Shown: positions 27,321 through 36,078 of the stretch, one piece after another
How positions within the stretch are numbered: the first letter of the stretch is position 1
Layout: every line of letters starts with the position of its first letter
Source: Roseateles sp. XES5
GTDB taxonomy: Bacteria; Pseudomonadota; Alphaproteobacteria; Rhizobiales; Rhizobiaceae
DNA length: 64,000 nt
Direction of reading: 5' to 3'
NCBI RefSeq assembly: GCF_020535545.1
Contig: NZ_CP084754.1
Coordinates: forward strand, 558,001-622,000
The notes under the pieces: model-generated
Databases searched by the model: none
Told to the model about the DNA's origin: nothing
The model's input: the letters and a program-made list of their open reading frames with translations, nothing else
Position numbers and translations under genes: made by a program

Positions 27321-28022
27321 CTACCTGGTCGCCTGGAACAGGCGGTCCCGCGAACCGGTGAGGTGCTCGAGCATGAGCTGGCGCGCCTTCACCCCGTCGC
27401 GGGCGACGATGGCGTCGGCGATCGCTTCATGCTCGGCGAAGACGCGCGTCAGGCCGGCAGCCTCGCGCTTGACCGAGGCACCATGGAATTTCATGCCGAC
27501 GGCGATATGGTCCTTCAGCGCTTCCATGGCGGTGAAGAAATAGCTGTTCTGCGCGGCACGGGCGATGGCGAGATGGAACTGGAAGTCCGCATCCTCGCGG
27601 TGGGACTGCCGGTTGGTGGCGTCGCGCATCAGCTCCAGTGCCTGACGGATGGCGGCGAGCGTCGCCGCGTCATGCCGCTCGGCCGCCGCGGCCGCCGCGG
27701 CCGGCTCGACGGTCAGGCGGAACTCGTAGCAGTTGAGAAGATCGGCGACGTTTTCGAGTTGGCCGAAGCCGAGCGGTTCGCGCATGCCGACGGCGCGCAC
27801 GAAGCTGCCGGCGCCGCGCCGCGAATAGATGAAGCCCTGCTCGCGCAACCGGCGCAGCGCCTCGCGCACGATCGGCCGGGACACCTCGAATTCGATCGCC
27901 AGGTCATGCTCCGTCGGCAGGCGCTCATCCGGCTGGTAAGCGCCTGACTTGATGGCCCGGTGCATGCGCTCGAAGACGAGATCGCCGAGGCTCTTGCGTG
28001 CTGTTCCGTTCTCCAGTCCCAT
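27321..28022 (-). CDS. GntR-family regulator, FadR (FCD) subfamily
   Basis: A 233-residue regulator. The winged helix-turn-helix (about residues 8-75) includes LPTEHDLAIEFEVSRPIVREALRRLREQG. The all-helical FCD effector domain (about 88-225) has FRLTVEPAAAAAAAERH, FHLAIARAAQN and the metal/ligand His region HEAIADAIVARDGVKARQLMLEHL. FCD regulators usually bind organic or sugar acids. It starts 3 bp after the DUF1537 kinase gene on the same strand and faces the sialidase-like/pdxA/adh unit, so it most likely controls the whole locus. Confidence 0.92.
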   Translation of the reverse strand: MGLENGTARKSLGDLVFERMHRAIKSGAYQPDERLPTEHDLAIEFEVSRPIVREALRRLREQGFIYSRRGAGSFVRAVGMREPLGFGQLENVADLLNCYEFRLTVEPAAAAAAAERHDAATLAAIRQALELMRDATNRQSHREDADFQFHLAIARAAQNSYFFTAMEALKDHIAVGMKFHGASVKREAAGLTRVFAEHEAIADAIVARDGVKARQLMLEHLTGSRDRLFQATR

Positions 28023-28025
28023 CTG

Positions 28026-29045
28026 TCATCCCGTCTTGCGGAGGATCCTGTCCGCGATCTGCGTCAGCGTGTCCGGCTCACCGAATCCGCCCGATTTCGC
28101 GATGATGCAATGTCCTTGCGCATGCGCCAAGCCCAGACCCGGCAGGCACTCGCCCATGAGGCGGAAGCGCTCGATTCCCATCCTTGCCAGAACGGCTTCG
28201 GCCGTTGCCCCGCCGGAAAGAAGCAGGATCGATACGCCCTCGGTCAAGGTCGGGCAGACACTTTCGGCAAGCGCCTGTGAAACCATGTGCCCGCCTGCCT
28301 CCGTCGCACCGGGCACCGCCTGGACCAGCGTGAGCGGGCTCTCGTCGGGCTGCGCATCGGAAAGCACGCCGTTCGGCGCCGGCAGGTAGCGCGGGTCGCC
28401 GGCGGCACGCAACGCGTCAATCTGGGCAAGCGTGATCGGATCGCGCGAACCGATCACGAACAGGCCGCGTCCCGGCGGGATTGTCGCGAGGCCGGGCGCC
28501 CTCCCGCCGCTCATGCGCGCGGCGAGCGCATCGGCAAGGCCCCGCGCGCCGATGAGAAGGTCTATGCCCGGGATATCGAGGACCGCATCCATTGCGCTCT
28601 GGGTCGGCGTATCCGGCACCACTGCGCGCGCGGCGTGCGTGCCCAGCCGTTCCGCGACGGAGATCGGCGTGTCAACCCCGAAACCCTGGATATGGCCGTC
28701 CAGAACCACCCGGCCGAAATCCGGAATGGCCGGCGCGACCAGCGCGGAACGATAGCGCATCGCATCAAGCTCCGTTGCAATGTGGCCCTTGAGCCGCGAA
28801 TCGACCTTTTTGAACAACCGTGCTGCCGGTGGAAGGGCAGCAAGCGCGGCGACCGTCCGCCGACGCGCCGCATCCGCGTCGATTTCGCGGGACGCGAGAT
28901 TCACCGCCAGCACATCCGGTTTCTCCGAAACCGCTTGCGCGATGACCTCGATCGACAGCGCCACCTCGACATGGAAACCACGGCTGGCGAAGGGAGCGGC
29001 AGCGTCGAGCGTTCCCGTCAGATCGTCCGCTATGAGCACCAACAT
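28026..29045 (-). CDS. Four-carbon acid sugar kinase family protein (DUF1537), short form
   Basis: A 339-residue member of the DUF1537 kinase family (DtnK/OtnK/DenK relatives), which phosphorylates threonate or erythronate-type acids. N-terminal hallmarks are LIADDLTGTLDAAAPF (residues 4-19), KKVDSRLKGHIATELDA and APAIPDFGRVVLDG. The C-terminal nucleotide-binding part has LLLSGGATAEAVLARMG and IIAKSGGFGEPDTL. It is shorter than the 389-residue paralogue at 50679-51848 and most characterised members (about 420). Together with the PdxA-like enzyme at 25096 it forms the kinase-dehydrogenase pair of acid-sugar catabolism. Confidence 0.88.
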   Translation of the reverse strand: MLVLIADDLTGTLDAAAPFASRGFHVEVALSIEVIAQAVSEKPDVLAVNLASREIDADAARRRTVAALAALPPAARLFKKVDSRLKGHIATELDAMRYRSALVAPAIPDFGRVVLDGHIQGFGVDTPISVAERLGTHAARAVVPDTPTQSAMDAVLDIPGIDLLIGARGLADALAARMSGGRAPGLATIPPGRGLFVIGSRDPITLAQIDALRAAGDPRYLPAPNGVLSDAQPDESPLTLVQAVPGATEAGGHMVSQALAESVCPTLTEGVSILLLSGGATAEAVLARMGIERFRLMGECLPGLGLAHAQGHCIIAKSGGFGEPDTLTQIADRILRKTG

Positions 29046-29079
29046 GCCGCCACCTCGAATTAGTTGTTATCTTTATAGC

Positions 29080-29105
29080 GGTATTATCGCTTGAAATACC
29101 AGTAT
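29080..29105. promoter_or_regulatory. Overlapping palindromes before the DUF1537 kinase-gntR unit
   Basis: GGTATT (29080-29085) and AATACC (29095-29100) form an inverted repeat. The latter is part of a second palindrome, ATACCAGTAT (29096-29105). They sit in AT-rich sequence 35 bp before the kinase start, a good position for an operator of the FadR-type regulator encoded next. Inferred from symmetry only. Confidence 0.45.
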
Positions 29106-29313
29106 AAAATTCAAAGATTGGACAAACTCCGCATAGTGCGCGGCTGTGGCTTGGGCAGTTCCCACCCCAGGTCGATCTGGGTACGCGATGATGATGTTCG
29201 GACTGATCGGGTTCACGGGATACCGTTGGCTGGCGGGCCCGGCGCACATGTCGGGCTGCCACGCTCGCGGACGATGATCCGCGGGCCGATGCGCCGTCAG
29301 GTGTTGCGGGGCG

Positions 29314-31104
29314 CTACCGCGCCGGCCTCTTGATCTGGCTTGCAGCGACCGTCCTGTCGCGGCCTTCCGCCTTGGCGGCGAGCAGGGCGGCATCCGCGCG
29401 GGCGAGAAGGGTTTCCACCGAGCCATCCGCGGGCGACGCCGAAACGCCCACCGAAACGGATACCATGCCGAGGATCTGCCCCGCATGGGAGAGCGCCGCG
29501 CCGCTGATCTTCTGCCGCAGCGTTTCCGCCAGCTCGATTGCCTGTTGCTCGCCGAAAGACGGCAGAAGGGCGGTGAATTCCTCGCCGCCGAAACGGAAGG
29601 CGTCGCCCGCCGTCGCGCAGGTGTCGCGTAGCGTCTGCCCGACGAACTGCATCACGAGGTCTCCGGCGTCATGGCCGAACTGGTCGTTGAAGCGCTTGAA
29701 ATGGTCGATGTCGATCATCAGGCAGGCAAGCGGTTCCCCGCTCCGCTCGCCGACATGTCTGCGCAGCGTCTCATCCAGGGAGCGGCGATTGAAAAGCCCC
29801 GTCAGCGGATCGCGAGCGGCAAGGGCCGTCAGCTTCTCTCGCAGCTGCAGGTTGGCGATAGCAAGGCCGACATTCTCTGCGATCAGTTCGAGATAGAGCC
29901 GCGGCCCCGCAGGTCCCAGCGCGTCCTCCTGCCGTTCCTCCAGATAGAGAAGCCCGATCATGTCGCCCTGCGCGGTCAGGGGGACGCAGAGCGCGCCGAC
30001 ACCGGGCGGATCGAGATGCTGGCAGGGCACGTCCACGCCGTCGTCGCTGCTGCGATGGGCGCGGCCGCGCCGCAAGCCCCAGCATTCGGTGGCCGGAAAC
30101 GCCGCCGCCGAGTGCTGCGGCTCGAGCCATGCCCCGGCCCGCACCAGCGTGGTATTGCTCTCGTTCAGGATATAGAGGCCGCCGGCAAGGCCGGGAAAGA
30201 TCTCCGGCGAGAAGCGGACGATCACATCGGTCAGCTCGGCCTGGTTCTGGCACGCCTGGACCCGGTGCATCATCTGCAGGATGAGGTCCTTGGTATGCTG
30301 GTCGGCCCTGCGATCCGCATCCAGCTTCTCGCGTTCGATGAGATTGGTACGGAAGATCTCGATCGCCTCGTTCATTTCGCCGATCTCGTCCGCCCGCCGA
30401 TCCAGCGGCACCTCGACGGTATAGTCCTGTCTGGCCAGCCGGCTGACAATTCCCGTCATCCGCCGCAGCGGCATCGCCACGCGCCGCCGCAGCACGAAAT
30501 ACAGCACCGCGACGAACAGGGCTCCGGTAACCGCAAGCATGACCTTGGCGGCAAGGCTCCACCAGTCGCTGCGCGCACGAGCCCTTTCGAGATTGGATTG
30601 TGTGCGTGTCGCGGTCAGGTCGCGGAAATGGGCGATCGTCTGGAGAAGCGCACTCTGGAGCCGCTCGTGTTCCGGGCCGAACAGCGCCGCCTGCGCGCCC
30701 GCCTTGTCGCCGCGCCGATAGGTTTCGATCGCTTCCGCCTCGATCTTGTCCAGGCCCTCCACATCCTTGACGATATCCGTCAGCACGGCCGCTTCCACCG
30801 GCTCCAGCCCGCGGGCAATGAGCTTGGCGGCGACCTCTTCCCGGCGCCGCTCCGTTTCCTCGTCCGCATGAAACGCCTGGAGATGGCGCTCCTCGCCGCG
30901 CATCACGTAAAGGCGCGCCTCGTCGCTTCGGACCTCGGCGCCCAGCGCCAGCTCCTCGGCCAACGTATCGAGCGAGAGATGTTCCTCGACCGCGGCACGC
31001 TCCTCGAGCGCGCTCCGGGACGACAGGATGAACGACGCGCCGGAAAGTGCCGTCAAGACGACCGTGATGCCATAGGCCCAATTGGTGATGGTGGTAATTC
31101 TCAT
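29314..31104 (-). CDS. Membrane diguanylate cyclase: HAMP-GAF-GGDEF
   Basis: A 596-residue signalling protein. TM1 spans about residues 8-30, then an extracytoplasmic helical sensor (about 31-185), TM2 (about 188-208) and a HAMP domain with RRRVAMPLRRMTGIVSRLARQDY. A GAF-like domain (about 275-415) follows. The GGDEF domain (about 425-580) has DPLTGLFNRRSLDE, IDIDHFKRFNDQFGHDAGD and active-site GGEEF, so it should make cyclic di-GMP. The usual RxxD inhibitory site five residues before GGEEF reads TAGD, so product inhibition is probably missing. It is a single gene with no obvious operon partner. Confidence 0.92.
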   Translation of the reverse strand: MRITTITNWAYGITVVLTALSGASFILSSRSALEERAAVEEHLSLDTLAEELALGAEVRSDEARLYVMRGEERHLQAFHADEETERRREEVAAKLIARGLEPVEAAVLTDIVKDVEGLDKIEAEAIETYRRGDKAGAQAALFGPEHERLQSALLQTIAHFRDLTATRTQSNLERARARSDWWSLAAKVMLAVTGALFVAVLYFVLRRRVAMPLRRMTGIVSRLARQDYTVEVPLDRRADEIGEMNEAIEIFRTNLIEREKLDADRRADQHTKDLILQMMHRVQACQNQAELTDVIVRFSPEIFPGLAGGLYILNESNTTLVRAGAWLEPQHSAAAFPATECWGLRRGRAHRSSDDGVDVPCQHLDPPGVGALCVPLTAQGDMIGLLYLEERQEDALGPAGPRLYLELIAENVGLAIANLQLREKLTALAARDPLTGLFNRRSLDETLRRHVGERSGEPLACLMIDIDHFKRFNDQFGHDAGDLVMQFVGQTLRDTCATAGDAFRFGGEEFTALLPSFGEQQAIELAETLRQKISGAALSHAGQILGMVSVSVGVSASPADGSVETLLARADAALLAAKAEGRDRTVAASQIKRPAR

Positions 31105-31153
31105 CCCCTGACAATGCCACCGTCTGCTTGAGCGAGGATTAAGGAGAGGCTTT

Positions 31154-31168
31154 TTGCCGATTCGGCAA
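31154..31168. promoter_or_regulatory. Palindrome TTGCCG-N3-CGGCAA
   Basis: A perfect 15-bp inverted repeat (arms TTGCCG and CGGCAA around ATT) in the gap between the diguanylate cyclase and Lrp-type genes. A related TTCCG-N3-CGGAA palindrome lies at 31247-31259. Two related sites suggest an operator pair for the Lrp-type regulator. Confidence 0.45.
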
Positions 31169-31237
31169 CATCTCGCATCAATTCGCCCTTAATCCGGAAA
31201 TTTTCGGCACGATTTGCGCACTACGGCTGAAATATTC

Positions 31238-31266
31238 TTGACATAATTCCGTTTCGGAAATTTACT
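31238..31266 (+). promoter_or_regulatory. Probable promoter of the Lrp-hyu-ABC operon with embedded operator
   Basis: TTGACA (31238-31243), a 17-bp spacer and TTTACT (31261-31266; 4 of 6 matches to TATAAT) point toward the Lrp-type gene at 31297. The spacer contains the palindrome TTCCG-TTT-CGGAA (31247-31259), so a bound regulator would block RNA polymerase. This is consistent with negative autoregulation. Confidence 0.6.
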
Positions 31267-31296
31267 TCCCGCAGTTGGCCGAAATGGAACCGCCCC

Positions 31297-31800
31297 ATGA
31301 CACAGCGTTACGTCGTCGACGATCTGGACCGTGAGATCATCCGCTACCTTTCCGAGGACGGGCGCCTCTCGGCAGCCGAGATCGCCGGCCGGATCGGCAG
31401 CGTGTCGGAACGCACCATCCGCAATCGCATCGCCGCCCTGCTGCAGGCAAAGATGATCGTCATCGGCGCCATCCCCGATCCCGTGGCGCTCGGGCGCGAT
31501 GTGCAGGTCGAACTTCTCATCGAGGTGGAAGCGGGCAAGCTCGAGGACGTCGCCATCCAGCTCGCCGAATATGACGAGATCGGCTACCTCGCCGCGACCA
31601 GTGGGGCGGCCAATCTCAGCGCCTCGCTCTTCGTCGCCGATCATGCGGCGCTTCTCGAATTCATCGATCAGGAACTGGGCAAGCTGCCCGGCGTCAAGCA
31701 CGTGACGACCTCGGTCGTCCTGCGGCTCTACAAGGTATTCGGCACGAGGACGACCGCGATCAGCCGCGGCACGGATCTCGGCGGCAAGAAGAAAGGGTAA
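31297..31800 (+). CDS. Lrp/AsnC-family transcriptional regulator
   Basis: A 167-residue Lrp-type regulator. The N-terminal helix-turn-helix is LDREIIRYLSEDGRLSAAEIA, then SERTIRNRIAALLQAK (about residues 9-55). A RAM (ACT-like) ligand domain follows, with VQVELLIEVEAGKLEDVAIQLAEYDEIGYLAATSG and VKHVTTSVVLRLYK. Family members bind amino acids or small metabolites. It is the first gene of the unit and ends 3 bp before the hydantoinase-like gene, so its ligand is probably that pathway's substrate. Confidence 0.92.
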   Translation: MTQRYVVDDLDREIIRYLSEDGRLSAAEIAGRIGSVSERTIRNRIAALLQAKMIVIGAIPDPVALGRDVQVELLIEVEAGKLEDVAIQLAEYDEIGYLAATSGAANLSASLFVADHAALLEFIDQELGKLPGVKHVTTSVVLRLYKVFGTRTTAISRGTDLGGKKKG

Positions 31801-31803
31801 CCC

Positions 31804-33348
31804 ATGCTGCGCATTGGGGTGGATGTGGGCGGGACTAATACGGACGCGGCGCTGCTGCGCGGCACCGAGGTTCTCGCAACGGTGAAGTCCTCGACCACGG
31901 CGGACGTGACCTCGGGCGTCGGCGCGGCGATCCGCACGGTTCTGGCCGAAGCCGGCATCGATGCGGCCTCCGTCGACGCCGTGATGATCGGCACGACGCA
32001 TTTCCTCAATGCGGTCGTCGAAGGCCGCCATCTTGAAAAGGTCGGCGTCCTGCGGCTTTGCGGCGCGGCGACGCGCTCGCTGCCGCCAATGATCGACTGG
32101 CCCGATACGCTGCGCTCCATCGTCGAGGGCGGCGCGGCCATGGTGGGTGGCGGCGTGAACTACGATGGCTCCGAAATCGCCCCGCTCGATAGCGACGCCG
32201 TCCGCGCCGCCTGCCGCGAATGGCGTACCAAGGGCATTTCGGCGGTCGCGATCTGCTCGGTCTTCGCCCTGGTCGACCCGCGCATGGAAAACGAGGCGGC
32301 CGAAATCGTCGCCGAGGAAATGCCCGACGCCGCGATCAGCCTGTCGCACCGCGTCGGACGAACCGGCCTCCTGCCGCGCGAAAACGCCACGATCCTCAAT
32401 GCGAGCCTGCACAAGCTCGGACACGAGACGGTCGGCGCCTTCCGCGCGGCCTTTGCCGCGCTCGGCCTTGCTTGCCCGCTCTACCTCACCCAGAACGACG
32501 GCACGCTGATGGCGGCGGACTTCGCCGAGCGCTATCCGGTCTTCACCATCGCCTCCGGCCCGACCAATTCCATGCGCGGCGCGGCCTTCCTCACCGGCCT
32601 TTCGGACGCCGCCGTGATCGACATCGGCGGCACCACCACCGATATCGGCATGCTGGTCGCCGGCTTCCCGCGCACCCGCAGCGAGGGCGCGATGATCGGC
32701 GGCGTGCCGACCAATTTCCGCGTGCCGGATGTCTATTCCTTCGGCCTTGGCGGCGGCAGCATCGTGCGCTCCGGCCCGCCCGCGACGGTCGGCCCGGATT
32801 CCGTCGGATTCCGCCTGCCGGAAAAGGCACTGTGTTTCGGTGGCGACACGCTGACCGCGACCGACATCGCCGTGGCGGCCGGTCTCGTCGACCTCGGCGA
32901 CCGCAGCCGTCTCGGCCACATCGCCCCGGACTTCGCCCGGCAGATGTTGGCGCAGATGAAGGCCAGCATCGAGACGGTCCTCGACCGCATGAAGCCGAGC
33001 GCGGAGCCGATCCCGGCCATTCTCGTCGGCGGCGGATCGGTCCTCGTGGAAGGGCTGCTGGAGGGCACATCGGTATCGCTGAAGCCGGAGCATTTCGGCT
33101 CTGCCAACGCCATCGGCGCGGCCATCGCACAGGTTTCCGGGGAAGTGGACAGCGTCGTTTCGCTGGAGGGCACGACGCGGGAGCTCGCGCTGGACTCCAT
33201 CGTTGCGGAAGCGCGGGCCCGTGCCGTCGAGGCCGGCGCGGCGCACGAGACGGTGACGCTCGCCGAGATCGAGGAAACGCCGCTGGCCTACCTGCCCGGC
33301 AATGCCGTGCGCATCGCGGCGAAAGTCATTGGAGAACTCAGGGCATGA
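31804..33348 (+). CDS. Hydantoinase/oxoprolinase family protein (HyuA-like)
   Basis: A 514-residue ASKHA-fold protein of the hydantoinase A/oxoprolinase family, which couples ATP to opening of cyclic amides. The N-terminal phosphate loop is GVDVGGTNTDAAL (residues 5-17); further motifs are IGTTHFLNAVV, AVIDIGGTTTDIGMLVAG, YSFGLGGGSIVR and ILVGGGSVLVEG. It is shorter than HyuA (about 680-700), as is usual for the standalone form paired with DUF917. No HyuB-type subunit is present. It overlaps the DUF917 gene by 4 bases. Confidence 0.88.
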   Translation: MLRIGVDVGGTNTDAALLRGTEVLATVKSSTTADVTSGVGAAIRTVLAEAGIDAASVDAVMIGTTHFLNAVVEGRHLEKVGVLRLCGAATRSLPPMIDWPDTLRSIVEGGAAMVGGGVNYDGSEIAPLDSDAVRAACREWRTKGISAVAICSVFALVDPRMENEAAEIVAEEMPDAAISLSHRVGRTGLLPRENATILNASLHKLGHETVGAFRAAFAALGLACPLYLTQNDGTLMAADFAERYPVFTIASGPTNSMRGAAFLTGLSDAAVIDIGGTTTDIGMLVAGFPRTRSEGAMIGGVPTNFRVPDVYSFGLGGGSIVRSGPPATVGPDSVGFRLPEKALCFGGDTLTATDIAVAAGLVDLGDRSRLGHIAPDFARQMLAQMKASIETVLDRMKPSAEPIPAILVGGGSVLVEGLLEGTSVSLKPEHFGSANAIGAAIAQVSGEVDSVVSLEGTTRELALDSIVAEARARAVEAGAAHETVTLAEIEETPLAYLPGNAVRIAAKVIGELRA

Positions 33349-34466
33349 AGTACTGGTCGCTCACCGAAACGGATATCGACCGCATCGCCATCGGCTGCGG
33401 CATCCTGGGCACCGGCGGCGGCGGCAGCACCTATCACGCCTCGCTGCGCGCCAAGGCGCTGTTGCGCGAGGGCAAGCGCATCCGCATGGTGCGGCCCGCC
33501 GACATGGCGCCCGACGCGCAGATCATCGGCATCGGCGGCATCGGCGCACCGACGGTCGGCATCGAAAAGATCGCCGAAGGTGCCGAGGGCGTGCGGCTGC
33601 TGCACGCGCTCGAACATCATATGGGCCGCAGGGTCGACGCCCTGCTCGGCGACGAGGTCGGCGGCGGCAACGGTCTTTCGCCCATGCTGACGGCCGCCAT
33701 GGTCGATCTGCCGGTGGTGGATGCGGACGGCATGGGCCGCGCCTTCCCGGAAGTGCAGATGACCACCTTCTTCATCCACGGCCAGCCGGTGCAGCCGGCG
33801 GCGCTCGCCGATGCCGACGGCAACGTGCTGATCGTCACCGAGGCGACCACGCCGAAGATGCTGGAAAAGCTGCTGCGCGCCAGCACCATCGCCATGGGCT
33901 GCACGGCGCTGATGACGACGGCGCCGATGAGCGGCGAGTTCGTGCGTCGCTTCGGTGTGCCGCACACGACGAGCCAGGCCTGGACCCTGGGCGATGCCGT
34001 GCTGAACGCCCGCGCCGCCAAGGAGGACCCGGTGGAAGCGATCCTCAGGCAATCGGGCGGTGTGCGCCTGCTGCGCGGCAAGGTCACCGACATCGCCCGC
34101 CGCATCGCCTCCGGCTTCAACCGTGGCACGCTCACCGTCGCCGGGCTCGACGCGGACGCGGGGCGCACGATCGCCATCGAGATCCAGAACGAATACCTGA
34201 TCGCCCGCGAGGGCGAGGACATCATCACCATGGTGCCGGACCTGATCTGCATCGTGGATTCGGAAACCGGCCGCGCCATCGGCACGGAGGAGCTGCGCTA
34301 CGGCCTGCGCATCGATGTGCTTTCCATGCCGGCGCCGGTGCTGCTGCGCAGCGAGATCGCACTCGAATCCGTCGGCCCCCGCGCCTTCGGTTATGATTTT
34401 GACTTTGTGCCGGTGGGCATATCCGCCGATGCGCCGCCGGTGCCCCATTACAGAGAAGACGCCTAA
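33345..34466 (+). CDS. DUF917 family protein
   Basis: A 373-residue DUF917 protein. It begins WSLTETDIDRIAIGCGILGTGGGGST (Gly-rich, about residues 4-29) and carries LLGDEVGGGNGLSPM and VVDADGMGRAFPEVQMTTF, both family hallmarks. Members regularly sit beside hydantoinase/oxoprolinase-like proteins and are thought to act with them; the reaction is not established. It is followed 33 bp later by the ABC transporter genes. Confidence 0.87.
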   Translation: MKYWSLTETDIDRIAIGCGILGTGGGGSTYHASLRAKALLREGKRIRMVRPADMAPDAQIIGIGGIGAPTVGIEKIAEGAEGVRLLHALEHHMGRRVDALLGDEVGGGNGLSPMLTAAMVDLPVVDADGMGRAFPEVQMTTFFIHGQPVQPAALADADGNVLIVTEATTPKMLEKLLRASTIAMGCTALMTTAPMSGEFVRRFGVPHTTSQAWTLGDAVLNARAAKEDPVEAILRQSGGVRLLRGKVTDIARRIASGFNRGTLTVAGLDADAGRTIAIEIQNEYLIAREGEDIITMVPDLICIVDSETGRAIGTEELRYGLRIDVLSMPAPVLLRSEIALESVGPRAFGYDFDFVPVGISADAPPVPHYREDA

Positions 34467-34499
34467 TCGTCCGGACCCCAACCTCCACGGGAGAACGAA

Positions 34500-36062
34500 A
34501 TGAACCGCCGCAATTTTCTGAAGACGACAGCCCTCGCCGCCCTTGCCGCCGCGGGCACCCGCTGGAACTTCGCCATGGCAGAGGGCACCGGCAGCATCTT
34601 CACGCTCGCCTGCCCGACGAGCTTCCCCGACCTCGACCCCGCCACCTCGTTCTCCAACGACGGCGCGGTCCTCGCGAACGTCTATGAGGGCCTCGCCCGC
34701 TACATTCCGGCCACCGACACGGCGGAAGCGAAGATCGAACCGCTGCTCGCGACCGGCTGGGAGGTCAGCGCCGATGGCAAGACCTGGACCTTCACCCTGC
34801 GCGACGGCGTGACGTTCCACGACGGCAGCCCGCTCACCTCTGAAGCCGTCAAGGGCTCGATCGAACGCACCCGGAAGATCGGCGGCGGCGCGTCCTTCAT
34901 CTGGGGTCCGGTGACAGCCATCGAAACGCCCGAGCCGTTGAAGGTCGTCTTCCAGCTCTCCGAGCCGCAGCCGCTCGACCTCATCGCCTCGGCGGGCTTC
35001 GCCGCCTGGATCTACGCACCGTCCGTCCTCGACAAGGACAATGCCTGGTTCAATGCCGGCAATGACGGCGGCACCGGTCCGTTCAAGATCAGCCGTTACG
35101 AGCCGGGCCAGCGCGCCGTGCTCGACCGTGTCGACGGCTATTGGGGCAAGGTGCCGGAAAACGGCTTCAAGACCGTGTCCTTCGAGATCACCGAGGACGC
35201 GACGCTGGCCCAGAACATGATCGAAAGCGGCCAGGCCGACTGGACCTACAGCCTTCCCTACGAGAATCTCGAGGCGCTGAAATCCAATCCCGACCTCAAC
35301 GTCGTCGTCAACCCGTCCTTCGAAACGCTGTTCGGCCTCTACAATGTCAAGCGCGCGCCGCTCGACAAGGTGAAGGTGCGCCAGGCGCTGTCGCTCGCCT
35401 TTCCCTATGACGATGTGATCGCGGCCGGCACGAGCGGCTTCGGCACCCGCGCCAAGGGCGTCGTGCCCGCCGGCATCTGGGGCCACGACGCCGCGGCGCC
35501 GATCCCGAAGACCGACCTCGAGGCCGCCAAGGCGCTGCTCGCCGAGGAAGGCATCGAGCCGGGCCTCGAGCTGACGATGACCTATTCGGCATCCCAGGCG
35601 ATCGAAGCGGTTGCCGGCGAACTCTGGAAAGCCAATCTGGAGACCCTCGGCATCACGCTGACGCTGCAGCCGATGGCCTGGGAAGCCCAGTGGCAACTCG
35701 GCAAATCGGATCCGCAAGCCGCGCAGGACATCTTCGTCATGTTCTGGTGGCCGACCTTCGTCACGCCCTACGACTACCTCTTCAACCTGTTCCACAGCGA
35801 GGAAAAGCCGAACTTCAATCTCGGCTACTATTCCAACCCCGAGGTGGACGCCAGGATCGACGAGGCAGCAAAGCTCTCCGGCACCGACCGACCGCGCGCC
35901 GAGGCCCTGTTCATCGAGGCGCAGCGCAAGGTGATCGAGGATGCGGCGGCGGTCTTCATGCTGGATCAGCCCAACGTCCACATCATCCGTGCGGATATCA
36001 AGGGCTATGCCGACAATCCGGCCTACGGGCACATCACCTTCATCAACGAGCTGAGCCGGTAG
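34500..36062 (+). CDS. Peptide-type ABC transporter substrate-binding protein (Tat signal)
   Basis: A 520-residue family 5 binding protein. The N-terminus MNRRNFLKTTALAALAAAG carries a twin-arginine motif (RRNFLK), so export is probably through Tat. Family segments include DLDPATSFSNDGAVLANVYEGL, WTFTLRDGVTFHDGSPLTSEAVKGSIERT and GGTGPFKISRYEPGQRAVLDR. GGGAG precedes the ATG. The position after hyuA-like and DUF917 genes suggests a cyclic amide, N-acyl amino acid or modified peptide ligand. Confidence 0.92.
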   Translation: MNRRNFLKTTALAALAAAGTRWNFAMAEGTGSIFTLACPTSFPDLDPATSFSNDGAVLANVYEGLARYIPATDTAEAKIEPLLATGWEVSADGKTWTFTLRDGVTFHDGSPLTSEAVKGSIERTRKIGGGASFIWGPVTAIETPEPLKVVFQLSEPQPLDLIASAGFAAWIYAPSVLDKDNAWFNAGNDGGTGPFKISRYEPGQRAVLDRVDGYWGKVPENGFKTVSFEITEDATLAQNMIESGQADWTYSLPYENLEALKSNPDLNVVVNPSFETLFGLYNVKRAPLDKVKVRQALSLAFPYDDVIAAGTSGFGTRAKGVVPAGIWGHDAAAPIPKTDLEAAKALLAEEGIEPGLELTMTYSASQAIEAVAGELWKANLETLGITLTLQPMAWEAQWQLGKSDPQAAQDIFVMFWWPTFVTPYDYLFNLFHSEEKPNFNLGYYSNPEVDARIDEAAKLSGTDRPRAEALFIEAQRKVIEDAAAVFMLDQPNVHIIRADIKGYADNPAYGHITFINELSR

Positions 36063-36078
36063 GGCGCGCGGGGGTCTG

